Positions 26,000 to 34,615 are shown, counted from the stretch's first letter. The stretch is 64,000 nucleotides of DNA from Paraburkholderia nodosa (GCF_001718195.1 NZ_MCNV01000032.1:1-64000); one strand, 5' to 3'. The notes: generated from the letters alone by a model not told the origin. A program made the numbers and translations.

Positions 26000-26484
26000 G
26001 GCATGCTCCGTTCCCGTGCCGCAACCTTCCTTGATGCGTCGACCGTCGAGCGCGCGATGAACATAAAGGCGCACGCCGATACCAGCGCCACGCCCGGGAC
26101 CGCCCATTCGACGCGAAGATAGTTACCGGTCATTGTCCAGACTGCCGCTGCCGGGATCGGCGGGATGCCCTTCGCGATGTTCGCCGGCATCGAAAGCAGG
26201 CCGCTCACCGCGCGTACCCTTCCGTCCAGAGGATGTTCTGGACGATGGTTCCGCGCAAGATCGTCATCATGTCGTTGGAGCCACCATAAATCAGCGCGAA
26301 CAGGATCAACGCCGCACGCGATGTACCGGCAACCAGAAGGTTCACATCCAGGCTCGAGTTCAACCGGTACGACGAAGAGCGAAAAGGCGTAATAGACCGT
26401 TCCCCATGCGACGAGTTGGGCGACGGCCAGCGCCCATGTCGCGGTGTTCTCGCCTGGCTTACGATCCGAAGCGGGGGGCGCCAT
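25996..26484 (-). pseudogene. Broken MFS transporter gene of the ars operon
   Basis: The frame starts like an MFS protein (TWALAVAQLVAWGTVYYAFS LFVVPVELE) and ends like one (VWTMTGNYLRVEWAVPGVAL VSACAFMFIAR), but the total is only 162 residues against about 400 expected. Between them another frame encodes FALIYGGSNDMMTILRGTIV with QNILWTEGYA, a normal late-helix segment of this transporter group, so there is a large internal deletion and at least two frame changes. MFS exporters are common in ars operons between arsH and arsN. It is not expected to work. Confidence 0.8.
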
Positions 26485-26487
26485 GGG

Positions 26488-27210
26488 TCAGATGCTTGTC
26501 TGGTTGACGCGTTTCATCAGCTCCTCAGCGCTCTCCTTGCGCTCGCTGTACCGGTCCACAAGATACGGACCGATGTCGCGCGTCAGCAGCGTGAATTTGA
26601 CCAGTTCCTCCATGACGTCAACGACGCGGTCGAAATAGGCTGAAGGTTTCATGCGGCCGGCGTCGTCGAACTCCGTGAACGCCTTGGCCACCGACGACTG
26701 GTTGGGGATGGTCAGCATGCGCATCCACCGTCCGAGCACGCGCATCTGATTGACGGCGTTGAACGACTGCGAGCCGCCGCTGACCTGCATCACGGCAAGC
26801 GTCTTGCCCTGGGTCGGCCGCACCGCCCCAACCGAAAGCGGAATCCAGTCGATCTGCGCCTTCATGATGCCGGTCATCGCGCCGTGCCGCTCGGGCGAGC
26901 ACCAGACCATGCCCTCCGACCACAGCACCAGCTCGCGCAGCTCGGCCACCTTGGGATGGCTGTCCGGCGCGTCGTCCGGCAGCGGCAGGCCGCTCGGATT
27001 GAATGTGCGCACTTCTGCACCCATCGCCGTGAGCAGGCGTCCAGCTTCCTCGCTCAGCAGGCGGCTGAACGAGCGCTCGCGCAGCGAACCATAGAGCAGC
27101 AGGAAACGCGGCGGATGCGGCGACGCCTTTGCAGGCTGCAGGCGATTGATATCGGGCACGCGAAACAGTGCCGGGTCCACCTGCGGGAGGTCAGTCGTGA
27201 GATCGGACAC
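26488..27210 (-). CDS. arsH: ArsH, NADPH-dependent FMN reductase-like organoarsenical oxidase
   Basis: 240 residues with the flavodoxin-like core of ArsH: PRFLLLYGSLRERSFSRLLS (FMN phosphate loop GSLRERSFSR), EVRTFNPSGLPLPDDAPDSH, GMVWCSPERHGAMTGIMKAQ IDWIPLS. ArsH oxidises trivalent methylated or aromatic arsenicals to the less toxic pentavalent form. Lies 30 nt after acr3 in the operon. All family motifs are present and the length is normal. Confidence 0.92.
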   Translation of the reverse strand: MSDLTTDLPQVDPALFRVPDINRLQPAKASPHPPRFLLLYGSLRERSFSRLLSEEAGRLLTAMGAEVRTFNPSGLPLPDDAPDSHPKVAELRELVLWSEGMVWCSPERHGAMTGIMKAQIDWIPLSVGAVRPTQGKTLAVMQVSGGSQSFNAVNQMRVLGRWMRMLTIPNQSSVAKAFTEFDDAGRMKPSAYFDRVVDVMEELVKFTLLTRDIGPYLVDRYSERKESAEELMKRVNQTSI

Positions 27211-27240
27211 GTTTGCCCTCTGTGATCGTTTCTGTATTCC

Positions 27241-28311
27241 TCAGGCGCACTCGTACCAGTCCTTTGAGCGGTTGACGATGCGCACCACGAGCAGCATGAC
27301 CGGCACCTCGATTAGCACGCCCACGACCGTTGCGAGCGCGGCCCCTGAGTTGAATCCGAACAGACCGATTGCCGTGGCGACAGCCAGTTCGAAGAAGTTC
27401 GACGCACCAATCAGCGCCGACGGACAGGCAATGTTGTGTTTCTCGCCGACCGCGCGATTGAGCCCGTATGCAAGAGCCGAATTGAAAAACACCTGGATGA
27501 GGATCGGCACAGCGAGCAGTACGATAACGAGCGGCTGCTTCAGGATGGCCTCGCCCTGGAACGCGAAGAGCAGCACCAGCGTCGCCAGCAACGCGGTGAT
27601 GGACCACGGGCCTATTTTTGCCATCGCTGCATCGAATGCCGCCTGCCCCTTGACAAGGAGCACCTTGCGCAGGATCTGCGCGAGGATGACCGGAATCACG
27701 ATGTAGAGCACGACAGACGTGAGCAGCGTCGCCCACGGCACCGTGATCGCGGAAATGCCAAGCAGCAGGCCGACAAGCGGCGCAAAGGCGACCACCATGA
27801 TGCTGTCGTTCAGCGCGACCTGGGAAAGCGTGAACAACGGATCGCCGCCGGTCAGCCGGCTCCAGACAAATACCATCGCCGTACAGGGCGCGGCGGCAAG
27901 CAGGATCAGGCCCGCGACGTAACTGTCGAGTTGCTCTACAGGCAGCATCGGCGCGAACAGGTGCTTGATGAAGAGCCATGCGAGCAATGCCATCGAGAAT
28001 GGTTTGATCAGCCAGTTCACGACGAGCGTCACGCCGATGCCCTTGACGTGCTCGCGCACCTCATGCAGCGCGCCGAAGTCGACCTTGACGAGCATCGGGA
28101 TGATCATCACCCAGATCAGCACGCCGACCGGCAGATTGACGTGCGCATATTCCAACCGGCCGATCATCTGGAAGACACCAGGCAGCACCTGTCCAAGGAG
28201 AATGCCGGCGACGATGCACAGCGCGACCCAGACGGTCAGGTATCGCTCAAAGAAGCTGATGGCCGGTTTCGCGGCCGGCTTCCCCGAAGCGGCAACATTG
28301 GGGGTGTTCAT
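27241..28311 (-). CDS. acr3: Acr3 arsenite efflux permease
   Basis: 356 residues with ten hydrophobic segments. Acr3 marks: LPVGVLIWVMIIPMLVKVDF, ILLAAAPCTAMVFVWSRLTG with the catalytic cysteine, and QVALNDSIMVVAFAPLVGLL. It pumps arsenite out of the cell using the proton gradient; it is the Acr3 family and not ArsB. Preceded by arsC (22 nt gap) and followed by arsH, as in many Burkholderiales ars operons. Confidence 0.93.
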   Translation of the reverse strand: MNTPNVAASGKPAAKPAISFFERYLTVWVALCIVAGILLGQVLPGVFQMIGRLEYAHVNLPVGVLIWVMIIPMLVKVDFGALHEVREHVKGIGVTLVVNWLIKPFSMALLAWLFIKHLFAPMLPVEQLDSYVAGLILLAAAPCTAMVFVWSRLTGGDPLFTLSQVALNDSIMVVAFAPLVGLLLGISAITVPWATLLTSVVLYIVIPVILAQILRKVLLVKGQAAFDAAMAKIGPWSITALLATLVLLFAFQGEAILKQPLVIVLLAVPILIQVFFNSALAYGLNRAVGEKHNIACPSALIGASNFFELAVATAIGLFGFNSGAALATVVGVLIEVPVMLLVVRIVNRSKDWYECA

Positions 28312-28333
28312 GGGGTGACTTGATGGAGAGGAT

Positions 28334-28828
28334 TCAGCTCTGAAGGATGTCGTTTAGCGCCTGCTGCAGTTGGGCGTTGTCCAGTCTTTCGAGCGGGAGC
28401 GCGAGCAGTTGCAGCATGCGATAGCCGATCGCTTCGCGCGTGAGTTCGAATGCGTGCCGTTTGGCTTCATCGCCGCCCGGCGCGTTCGACGGATCGGCGT
28501 AGCCCCAGTGGACCTTGACAGGGCTGCCCGGCCAGAACGGGCACTGTTCGGCCGCAGCGCTGTCGCAGACCGTGATGACGATGCGCATCTCGGGCGCGCC
28601 ATCCTGCGCGAATTCATCCCAGCTTTTGCTGCGATAGCCTTCCGTATCAATACCGGCGTTCGTCAGCGCTTCGAGCGCGAACGGATTGATGCGACCGCTC
28701 GGCGCGCTGCCCGCGCTGTACGCGCGGACGTCCTTGCCGAGCTTCTTCGCCCAGTGGTTCAGCATGCCTTCGGAAAGCACACTGCGCGCGGAATTGTGCG
28801 TGCAGAGGATGAGTACGTTTGTGGTCAT
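28334..28828 (-). CDS. arsC: Arsenate reductase, low-molecular-weight phosphatase (thioredoxin) type
   Basis: 164 residues. The P-loop is LCTHNSARS with catalytic C9; the second and third cysteines of the relay lie in VCDSAAAEQCPFWPG. This is the thioredoxin-coupled ArsC class, not the glutaredoxin class. It reduces arsenate to arsenite for export by Acr3. Position after arsI and before acr3 on one transcript. Confidence 0.92.
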   Translation of the reverse strand: MTTNVLILCTHNSARSVLSEGMLNHWAKKLGKDVRAYSAGSAPSGRINPFALEALTNAGIDTEGYRSKSWDEFAQDGAPEMRIVITVCDSAAAEQCPFWPGSPVKVHWGYADPSNAPGGDEAKRHAFELTREAIGYRMLQLLALPLERLDNAQLQQALNDILQS

Positions 28829-28851
28829 GGTGTTGTCTGTGGGCAGCGTGA

Positions 28852-29328
28852 TCAGCAGCAGGCCGAACCGGCAGGTTTAACAGGGAAACCAACGGGTTTG
28901 CCGCTCGGGGCACAGCAGGACGTTGCCCCTGTCGACGACGATGTTTGCCTGCTCTCGCCATATACCTGAGCGCCGTCCAGCGTATGAAAGTGCTCCCAGG
29001 CAATCCCCTGCGGATCGAGAACCCAGTGCTTGTCGCTGCGCGCATAGCAGCAGGTTGTCTCGCCCTGGTCGAGCAGGGCCATGTCCGCCGCCTCCGCCCG
29101 CGTTGCGAGTTCGGCAAGCTCGGCCGCATCGTCCACCTGGAAGCCGAGGTGGTCCACGCCGGCCTTCGTACCGCGTGTTGAAATCGCAAAGTTCACGCGG
29201 GGATCGTCCAGCATCCATTTCGCGTAGTCCACCTCGACGCGCGCTGGTTCTGCGGCGAACAGCTTCGAATAGAACGCGATACTGGCTGCGAGGTCGTCAA
29301 CGTGGACGTGGATGTGAAACCGCTTCAT
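28852..29328 (-). CDS. arsI: ArsI-type C-As lyase (VOC family)
   Basis: 158 residues of the glyoxalase/VOC fold. The metal ligands of ArsI can be placed at H5, H60 (VDHLGFQVDD) and E112 (WEHF), and the vicinal thiols that bind the trivalent arsenical at C93-C94 (ETTCCYARSDKHWVLDPQG). ArsI splits the carbon-arsenic bond of methylarsenite or aromatic arsenicals with iron and oxygen, giving arsenite. A cysteine-rich tail (TSCCAPSG, GSACC) is extra and may help hold arsenic. Related CadI proteins are an alternative name, but the CC pair and the operon argue for ArsI. Confidence 0.88.
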   Translation of the reverse strand: MKRFHIHVHVDDLAASIAFYSKLFAAEPARVEVDYAKWMLDDPRVNFAISTRGTKAGVDHLGFQVDDAAELAELATRAEAADMALLDQGETTCCYARSDKHWVLDPQGIAWEHFHTLDGAQVYGESRQTSSSTGATSCCAPSGKPVGFPVKPAGSACC

Positions 29329-29340
29329 GGTGGTTCTCCG

Positions 29341-29664
29341 TCAGCATTTGCATGAGGCCGCGCCAGGTTCAAGGCAAGGCTGCCCCTGACAGCAGTTTTC
29401 GGTCAGGAAACCAAGGACCGCGTTCATCTGGTCATAGGCGGCCCGATAGATCAGACTGCGACCGTCGCGCTCCTGCGTGACGAGCCCCGCGTGCATCAGC
29501 TCCTTCAGGTGAAAGGAGAGCGTCGCATTGGGAACGTCGAGCTGTTCCGCCATGGCGCCCGGCGTCAAGCCGGTCGGGCCAGCGACAACCAGCATGCGGA
29601 ACACGCGCAGGCGCAGTTCGTGGGCGAGCGCCGCAAGGGCGCGGATAACGTCTTTATCTTCCAT
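29341..29664 (-). CDS. arsR: ArsR arsenite-responsive repressor
   Basis: 107 residues: a winged helix (PGAMAEQLDVPNATLSFHLK ELMHAGLVTQERDGRSLIY) and a C-terminal cysteine cluster C91-C92-x4-C97 (ENCCQGQPC), plus C105 and C107. This cysteine place is that of the ArsR type whose arsenite site is at the C-terminus, not within the DNA-binding helix. First gene of the ars operon; a palindrome at 29667-29682 overlaps its ribosome site. Confidence 0.92.
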   Translation of the reverse strand: MEDKDVIRALAALAHELRLRVFRMLVVAGPTGLTPGAMAEQLDVPNATLSFHLKELMHAGLVTQERDGRSLIYRAAYDQMNAVLGFLTENCCQGQPCLEPGAASCKC

Positions 29665-29666
29665 AA

Positions 29667-29682
29667 TTCCAATATATTCGAA
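29667..29682. promoter_or_regulatory. ArsR operator candidate overlapping the arsR ribosome site
   Basis: TTCCAATATATTCGAA is a 16-bp palindrome with one mismatched pair, ending 3 nt before the arsR ATG. AT-rich interrupted repeats of this kind are usual ArsR sites. Its overlap with the ribosome site implies that bound repressor also hides the start region. Confidence 0.6.
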
Positions 29683-30149
29683 ATGTTACGTGAAAGCAAG
29701 CCACTGCGGCGGTTCGCCGGGAACATACACTCTCTGACTTCCATGCGCGGCCAAACCGCCGTGCTAGCTAGAAACAACGCGTGGCAACGCCGACGCAAAT
29801 GAGGTCAGCGGCGGCTATCGTTTTGAGAGCGGACGTCAACGGGGTGGTGGTCGAAGGACAGGGTCGACTTCAGCCAACCGCCTCGGGCAACAGTCGGCGG
29901 CAACTGCCATTCGGCTACGTTGGGATTCTGCCATCGGAGCGGCCGCATCACTCTGAAACCTGACGCATGAGCGGCGCCGATCAGTGCATTCCGATGCGTT
30001 TAATATGTAACCGAACGAGTGAGTCACCGCGCTGAATGTTGCGCGTTGCCACACACGGCAGCGAGTGTGCGCAATCGAACTAAATAGCTGGTCCACTGTT
30101 CGCTCGGAATCGTTGGTCCGCCCCTCCGAACGTCGCTACCTGCCGGTCG
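29683..30149. other. Intergenic region with one copy of a 38-bp repeat
   Basis: 467 bp upstream of the ars operon. No gene is seen. It holds one copy (29822-29859) of a repeat also present at 33223-33261. The ars promoter must be in its first 60 bp, since arsR starts at 29664. Confidence 0.45.
29822..29859 (+). repeat. 38-bp dispersed repeat, copy 1
   Basis: Begins TTTGAGAGCGGACGTCAACG and ends GGTCGAAGGAC; shares 22 identical bases, then an 11-base block offset by 1 nt, with the copy at 33223-33261. Confidence 0.7.
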
Positions 30150-30833
30150 TCATGGTTTCGCCGAGTACCAGCTAACGGGCTTGACTAGGTTGGCAGATAG
30201 CGAACGATCCAGTTCCATCAGCGCCGCAGTGCGTATCTGGGCATGTCGCTTATCGATCCGAATGTAATCCGAGGCATTTGATCCGCTCCATCTATCCGAA
30301 GGGACATTGGCTGCTCCCTGTGCAGTCGCAACATAACTGAAATTGTGATCGAAAAACTCGATTTTTATGTCTGCGACCTCTGTATCGCCCCATGGATCGT
30401 AAAATATATTAACAACGGCAAAATCATCCGGCTTGCTATTCTTTGCCTGACTGACATTTTCATAAAACATGACCTCCCCGAAATTACTGGTCAGCGATTT
30501 TGTAATCCATCGGACAAAATAGCTGGGGTCGCTCTTTTCCGCGCAGCTTTTTCGCAATGAATCTTTCAATATTGGATTGCCTTCGCCATCCTCGCAGAAC
30601 TTCTTATAGTCTCTCAGGTACCGAACATTAGCTATCGAGTTTTTGCTCAGGATGACCGCCAGTCGGGCATTTGGCCCATTCAACACCTTTTTGGCTCTTG
30701 ACTGGGGTTTCTGCGTAGGAATGACTCCGTCGTCCATACTCACTTGCGGCGGCACTGGCGGCCCTGCGCACGCCTGGACCAAGATGCAAAGACCAGCGGC
30801 CGCCATCGCCCGACATTGAATGCCTGCACGCAT
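30150..30833 (-). CDS. Putative lipoprotein, unknown function
   Basis: 227 residues. The start MAAAGLCILVQACAGPPVPP has a hydrophobic stretch ending in a lipobox-like LVQAC, so it is probably a lipid-anchored envelope protein. The body (LSKNSIANVRYLRDYKKFCE, SDPSYFVRWITKSLTSNFGE, DDFAVVNIFYDPWGDTEVAD) is unlike any family I know; it has lower GC than its neighbours, a sign of transfer. The exact start (ATG at 30833, or one about nine codons later at MAAAGL) is open. It follows the exported protein gene at 30874-31584 by 40 nt on the same strand and is probably its partner. Confidence 0.65.
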   Translation of the reverse strand: MRAGIQCRAMAAAGLCILVQACAGPPVPPQVSMDDGVIPTQKPQSRAKKVLNGPNARLAVILSKNSIANVRYLRDYKKFCEDGEGNPILKDSLRKSCAEKSDPSYFVRWITKSLTSNFGEVMFYENVSQAKNSKPDDFAVVNIFYDPWGDTEVADIKIEFFDHNFSYVATAQGAANVPSDRWSGSNASDYIRIDKRHAQIRTAALMELDRSLSANLVKPVSWYSAKP

Positions 30834-30873
30834 ATGATTTCCTCTCCGGAGATTGACGCACGTTGATGTTTAA

Positions 30874-31584
30874 TTAATGTGCGCAAGCATAGCGCGCGTC
30901 CGTGGTCGGCCCGTACGTGCAATTAATAGGCCTCGGATTGTTATCGCTCGGCTTCATCGCGGCGTTTCCCGTAACAGTTGGGGTTGCTATCATCGCGGCG
31001 GCTGCGGCGCGCGCGCCGGTGGCAGCTTGATTCGCAGATATTGCTTGCGTCGTGCCACCGAGGACCGACAGAATCATTCCAAAACCCTCATCGGAAGACG
31101 CGGCGCCATCTGCCAGTTGATCGAATGAGGCGCCAGATTCCGTCGGATCGAAAGCTGGATTGATTGCAGCGTCATTGAACATCTTCGCTACGTCGCCATC
31201 AGCCGCGTTGGGGTCCTTTGAGCCATCACCATCTTTTTTACGGTCGTCCTTCATCGCGTAGGTTTGGCAGCTATCGATCGACACCGTTTGATCTGTGATT
31301 GTCGTTGTTCCGAAAATCTGCTCAATGACAGTTGTCTTGTGATCAAAAACCGAAATGTAGGGCGTGGAGTCAACGTAAAAGGTGACCTTTGAACACTGCG
31401 CTCCCGGGACGGTCAGTTTAATTTCTGCGGCCGAGTTAATCTTTGCAGGGTCGTTCCGGATACTTTGCACCCTGTAGCTCGCCGTGCAGGTGCCGACAGG
31501 TTTGTCAAAATCGCAGGACTGCGCGTTGGCGATCATCGGGCAAAACAGGCACACGACAACGGCGGCCGGAATTGATCTGTTCAT
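30874..31584 (-). CDS. Exported protein of unknown function
   Basis: 236 residues. The N-terminus MNRSIPAAVVVCLFCPMIAN AQS is a signal peptide with cleavage after ANA. The mature part has an N-terminal domain with several cysteines (CDFDKPVGTCTASYRVQSIR; PGAQCSKVTFYVDSTPYISV), an acidic linker (KKDGDGSKDPNAADGD), an alanine-rich stretch (ANQAATGARAAAAAMIATPT) and a last domain with two cysteines (INCTYGPTTDARYACAH). No family is recognised. Lower GC than the oph and nit regions, like its neighbour, which suggests a transferred gene pair. Confidence 0.65.
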   Translation of the reverse strand: MNRSIPAAVVVCLFCPMIANAQSCDFDKPVGTCTASYRVQSIRNDPAKINSAAEIKLTVPGAQCSKVTFYVDSTPYISVFDHKTTVIEQIFGTTTITDQTVSIDSCQTYAMKDDRKKDGDGSKDPNAADGDVAKMFNDAAINPAFDPTESGASFDQLADGAASSDEGFGMILSVLGGTTQAISANQAATGARAAAAAMIATPTVTGNAAMKPSDNNPRPINCTYGPTTDARYACAH

Positions 31585-31862
31585 TTATGCCTCCGACAAG
31601 TCAGCCTGAAATTGAAGACGGTCCATTGAAGGATGTCTTAGTGCCGAGGCTGGCGTTGTTGCATCACTCAAATGGATGAAAATATTCGTGAAATGTGCGC
31701 TGGCGAACATGGGGCATTCCGAAAAATCCTAAACTTGCGGAGCAACTTGCCCAGTGCGTAATGAGCAAGAAAGGCGGCGAGCCCTCCAAGCGGCTCCCGG
31801 ACGCCGGGCGATCTTATGACAGAGAGCACCACGTCAGCGTCCGTTACGACGGGGACATTGCA

Positions 31863-33020
31863 ATGGACAAGAAAGATGGGCTCGTTGGAGATCTATATGA
31901 ATCCGCTCTCCGCCAGGACGGCTTCTTTGAGGTGGTCCAGCACATGGCAGAATGGATTGGCGCGGACATCTTCCACATGTACAGCGTCGACGCCGTAAGG
32001 GATGTGCCACATTTTTCGCACTACTCGTCTGCCGCGACCACGTTCGAAGCAATGATTGGCCATTATGTCCAATACTACCGGGCCCTTGACCCTCGAGTCG
32101 ATCTTGTAAACAGCCAACCGGCCCAGACCTGGTTCGCCTGCCAGGACCACTTTGACGATCCCTACGTTTCCCGTAGCGAATTCTTCCAGGATTTTCTGAT
32201 TCCAAATGGATTGCGCTACATGTTTGGGACCCGCATCGCAACAAGCGGCCGGGACGACGTGCTTGTAGCCTTTGTTCGGGCTGCGGGCCGCACGCCGTTT
32301 GAAGCGCGGGAGCGTGCAAAACTGGCGTCTGTCAGCGGACACCTGCAAAGGGCCATCCGGCTCTGGCAGGACGCGTTAGTGTTACATCATGACGCCGCCA
32401 CTGGTGCCGAACTCGCTGGACAGCTAAATGTGGCGGTGTTCGCGCTAGACAAGAATTTTCGGACAGTTTCGGCTAACCGCGAGGCTGAAACCATGCTTCG
32501 CGCGACGGGTTGTCTGAAGCTGCAGCATGGCCGGCTGGCCGCGACATCTTCGAAACAGAATGATCGCTTGCAGGGGGCCCTCGCACGGGTGCTCAAAACT
32601 CGTATCGGTGAAACCGTAGTTTTATGCGAGGAAACGACTGGACACTTCGAGATTTTTCTCGGAATCAGCGTATTGCCGCGCGACGCTCTCGGCCGGCAAT
32701 GTGCAGGAGCGTCATTGCTTGTGATGGCACGTCGTCGTGGCTGTACCCCACTCGCAACCGCCGACCAGTTACGCCAGGCATTCAACTTGAGTACCGCCGA
32801 GGCTAAGGTGGCCGAAGCGCTGATCGAGGGAAGGTCGCCTGACCAATACGCTGAACGCAACTCAATCAGCATCTCGACCGTTCGGACCCAGCTTCGGGCA
32901 ATTTTCGAGAAAACCCGGACGCGTTCTCAGGCCGAGGCAGTAGGACTGATGGTATGGGTCCTCACGCAACGTGTGAGTCACCTTACGGGCAAAACCAGCG
33001 AATGCGAGCGACAAGGATGA
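31863..33020 (+). CDS. LuxR-type helix-turn-helix regulator
   Basis: 385 residues from the ATG at 31863. The C-terminal part is a LuxR/GerE helix-turn-helix: NLSTAEAKVAEALIEGRSPD, then ISISTVRTQLRAIFEKTRTR SQAEAV. The N-terminal 300 residues form a sensor region without a receiver domain (no phosphorylation aspartate pocket) and without an autoinducer-binding LuxR signature; YVQYYRALDPRVDLVN and ANREAETMLRATGCLKL look PAS-like. In-frame starts also exist at 31695 and 31761. Its targets may be the two exported protein genes that lie divergently upstream. Confidence 0.78.
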   Translation: MDKKDGLVGDLYESALRQDGFFEVVQHMAEWIGADIFHMYSVDAVRDVPHFSHYSSAATTFEAMIGHYVQYYRALDPRVDLVNSQPAQTWFACQDHFDDPYVSRSEFFQDFLIPNGLRYMFGTRIATSGRDDVLVAFVRAAGRTPFEARERAKLASVSGHLQRAIRLWQDALVLHHDAATGAELAGQLNVAVFALDKNFRTVSANREAETMLRATGCLKLQHGRLAATSSKQNDRLQGALARVLKTRIGETVVLCEETTGHFEIFLGISVLPRDALGRQCAGASLLVMARRRGCTPLATADQLRQAFNLSTAEAKVAEALIEGRSPDQYAERNSISISTVRTQLRAIFEKTRTRSQAEAVGLMVWVLTQRVSHLTGKTSECERQG

Positions 33021-33175
33021 GTGATGCGATACCGAGAGTTGTAAGAGGCTAGATGCGCTATCGCGAGTCTTACATCGTTTTGTTCGATGCCGGCGGGCGT
33101 ACCCGAACAGCCGCTGGACCTTGAAAAACGGACACTGGTATCCCGAAGGCCCGAGTGGCTGTTCAGGGTCGCAGA

Positions 33176-33215
33176 ATAGGGGTGGGAAACGGCGATCGCC
33201 GTTTCCTACCCCTAT
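33176..33215. repeat. 40-bp near-perfect palindrome
   Basis: The left arm ATAGGGGTGGGAAACGGCGA and the right arm TCGCCGTTTCCTACCCCTAT differ from perfect reverse complements at a single position. The inner 22 bp (33185-33206, centred on GCGATCGC) is exactly palindromic. It lies between the LuxR gene and the porin gene, which converge here. It has no loop, so it is not a normal terminator, although it may act as one. Confidence 0.85.
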
Positions 33216-33222
33216 CCGTCGC

Positions 33223-33261
33223 TTTGAGAGCGGACGTCAACGGGACGGTTGGTCGAAGGAC
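33223..33261 (+). repeat. 38-bp dispersed repeat, copy 2
   Basis: Same sequence as at 29822-29859 with a 1-nt length difference, and only 8 bp after the 40-bp palindrome. Confidence 0.7.
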
Positions 33262-33409
33262 CGCTCGGGGGTCGTTTCCGGAAGCCGCTTCACCGCTTTC
33301 CAGAAAATGGAAACGCACGACGATGAGCCGTGCATCGTCGTGCGCTGGCTTGCAAAGTGCGCGCTGCGTCGTCACTACCTGTCCCCGCTGCCACGGCGTT
33401 CGGCTAACT

Positions 33410-34516
33410 TTAGAACTTGTGCAGCACGCCGATCGCAACCGCCAGCTGGTTCGAGCCAGTGGCCACGGTCGTCGTCGCGACCGGCGTCGCCCAACCCGTC
33501 GCGCTCAGCGCAGCCTTCGAGCTGTTGATCACATACGTGATGTCGGTGTACAGCGCCGTGCGCTTTGACAGCCAGTAATCCGCATTGAGACCGGTGCTCA
33601 GTGCGTGTGCGTCGACATCTCGATACGAGTGGTAGTACGCCGCGGCTGAGACGTCCAGCGCCGGGGTCGCCTGGTAGCGCAGGCCCGCGAACGCCATCGA
33701 CTGCGGCGGCGAAGCCGCGAGCGTCGACTTGACGTCGTTCAGCAGCAGTTCATAGCCTCCGTACAGTGTCGCCTTGGCGATCTGATACGAACCCCCAACC
33801 ACGTATCGCCGTTCGCTGTCACCCGAAGACGCGATGACCGACCCTTGCCGCTGCTCGTACACGAACGTGAGGTTTAATGGACCTTGTAAAAAGCGCCCGC
33901 CGATGTCGTACTGCTTGCTGACGCGGAACGAGCCGGCCACTGGCACGCTGTAGGTCACCGCGTCATAGCCGAAGCTGTACAACGCATTCAGCTCGAACGG
34001 TCCCACATGACCGAGATACGAAACCGAGTTGTCCGCGCGACCGACGAACTGCGCGTCCTGCGCCGAAAGCCCGTAACTCGAATAGCCGAGCGGATCGAGC
34101 GCGAGGAAGTAACGGTACATCGGCGTCATCTGACGGCCGAGCATCAACGCGCCGTAGGTGTTCGATTCCAGTCCGACGAACGCCTGGCGGCCGAAAAGCC
34201 GCCCCCCTTGCTGAAGGGCACCCGTATTCATCGCCATGCCGGATTCGAGCGTGAAGATCGCCCGCAACCCATTGCCGATATCTTCCTTGCCGGTGAAACC
34301 CCAGCGTGAATTCAGCCGGTTGCCGGAGCCGAGCGCGACCTGCGCGCCCGACTTTCCCTGCGCCGTGGCGGCGTGTGTCACGTATGTCACCCCCGAGTCG
34401 ACGATGCCATAGAGCGTGACCGACGACTGCGCCTGCGCCGCGCCGCTGATGCCGATACCGATGCCGCATGCAAAAAGGACCTTCGATGTCCCGGCGAAAG
34501 GCTTGTGTTTCACCAC
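33410..34516 (-). CDS. Outer-membrane general porin, second Rieske cluster
   Basis: 368 residues. After a signal peptide (VLFACGIGIGISGAAQA) comes QSSVTLYGIVDSGVTYVTHA, the Burkholderiales porin start, with SRWGFTGKEDIGNGLRAIF, GRLFGRQAFVGLES and a C-terminal Phe (AIGVLHKF). It is the last gene of the minus-strand operon that starts with the Rieske oxygenase at 39110 and is the counterpart of the porin in the oph cluster. Likely role: entry of the aromatic acid used by this operon. Confidence 0.88.
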   Translation of the reverse strand: MVKHKPFAGTSKVLFACGIGIGISGAAQAQSSVTLYGIVDSGVTYVTHAATAQGKSGAQVALGSGNRLNSRWGFTGKEDIGNGLRAIFTLESGMAMNTGALQQGGRLFGRQAFVGLESNTYGALMLGRQMTPMYRYFLALDPLGYSSYGLSAQDAQFVGRADNSVSYLGHVGPFELNALYSFGYDAVTYSVPVAGSFRVSKQYDIGGRFLQGPLNLTFVYEQRQGSVIASSGDSERRYVVGGSYQIAKATLYGGYELLLNDVKSTLAASPPQSMAFAGLRYQATPALDVSAAAYYHSYRDVDAHALSTGLNADYWLSKRTALYTDITYVINSSKAALSATGWATPVATTTVATGSNQLAVAIGVLHKF

Positions 34517-34615
34517 GTGTCTCCAGTTTTAAAATATATTCTTTAGTATTACGAAATAGTAATTTCGCGATGAATCCTGTAAAGGAATCCGGCGAGCCGG
34601 CTTCCAGGGAACCGG

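Noticed and set aside
33176..33215. Simple Rho-independent terminator of the LuxR or porin gene
   Set aside because: The palindrome has no loop and no T run on either side; it could still stop transcription, but it is not the standard form.
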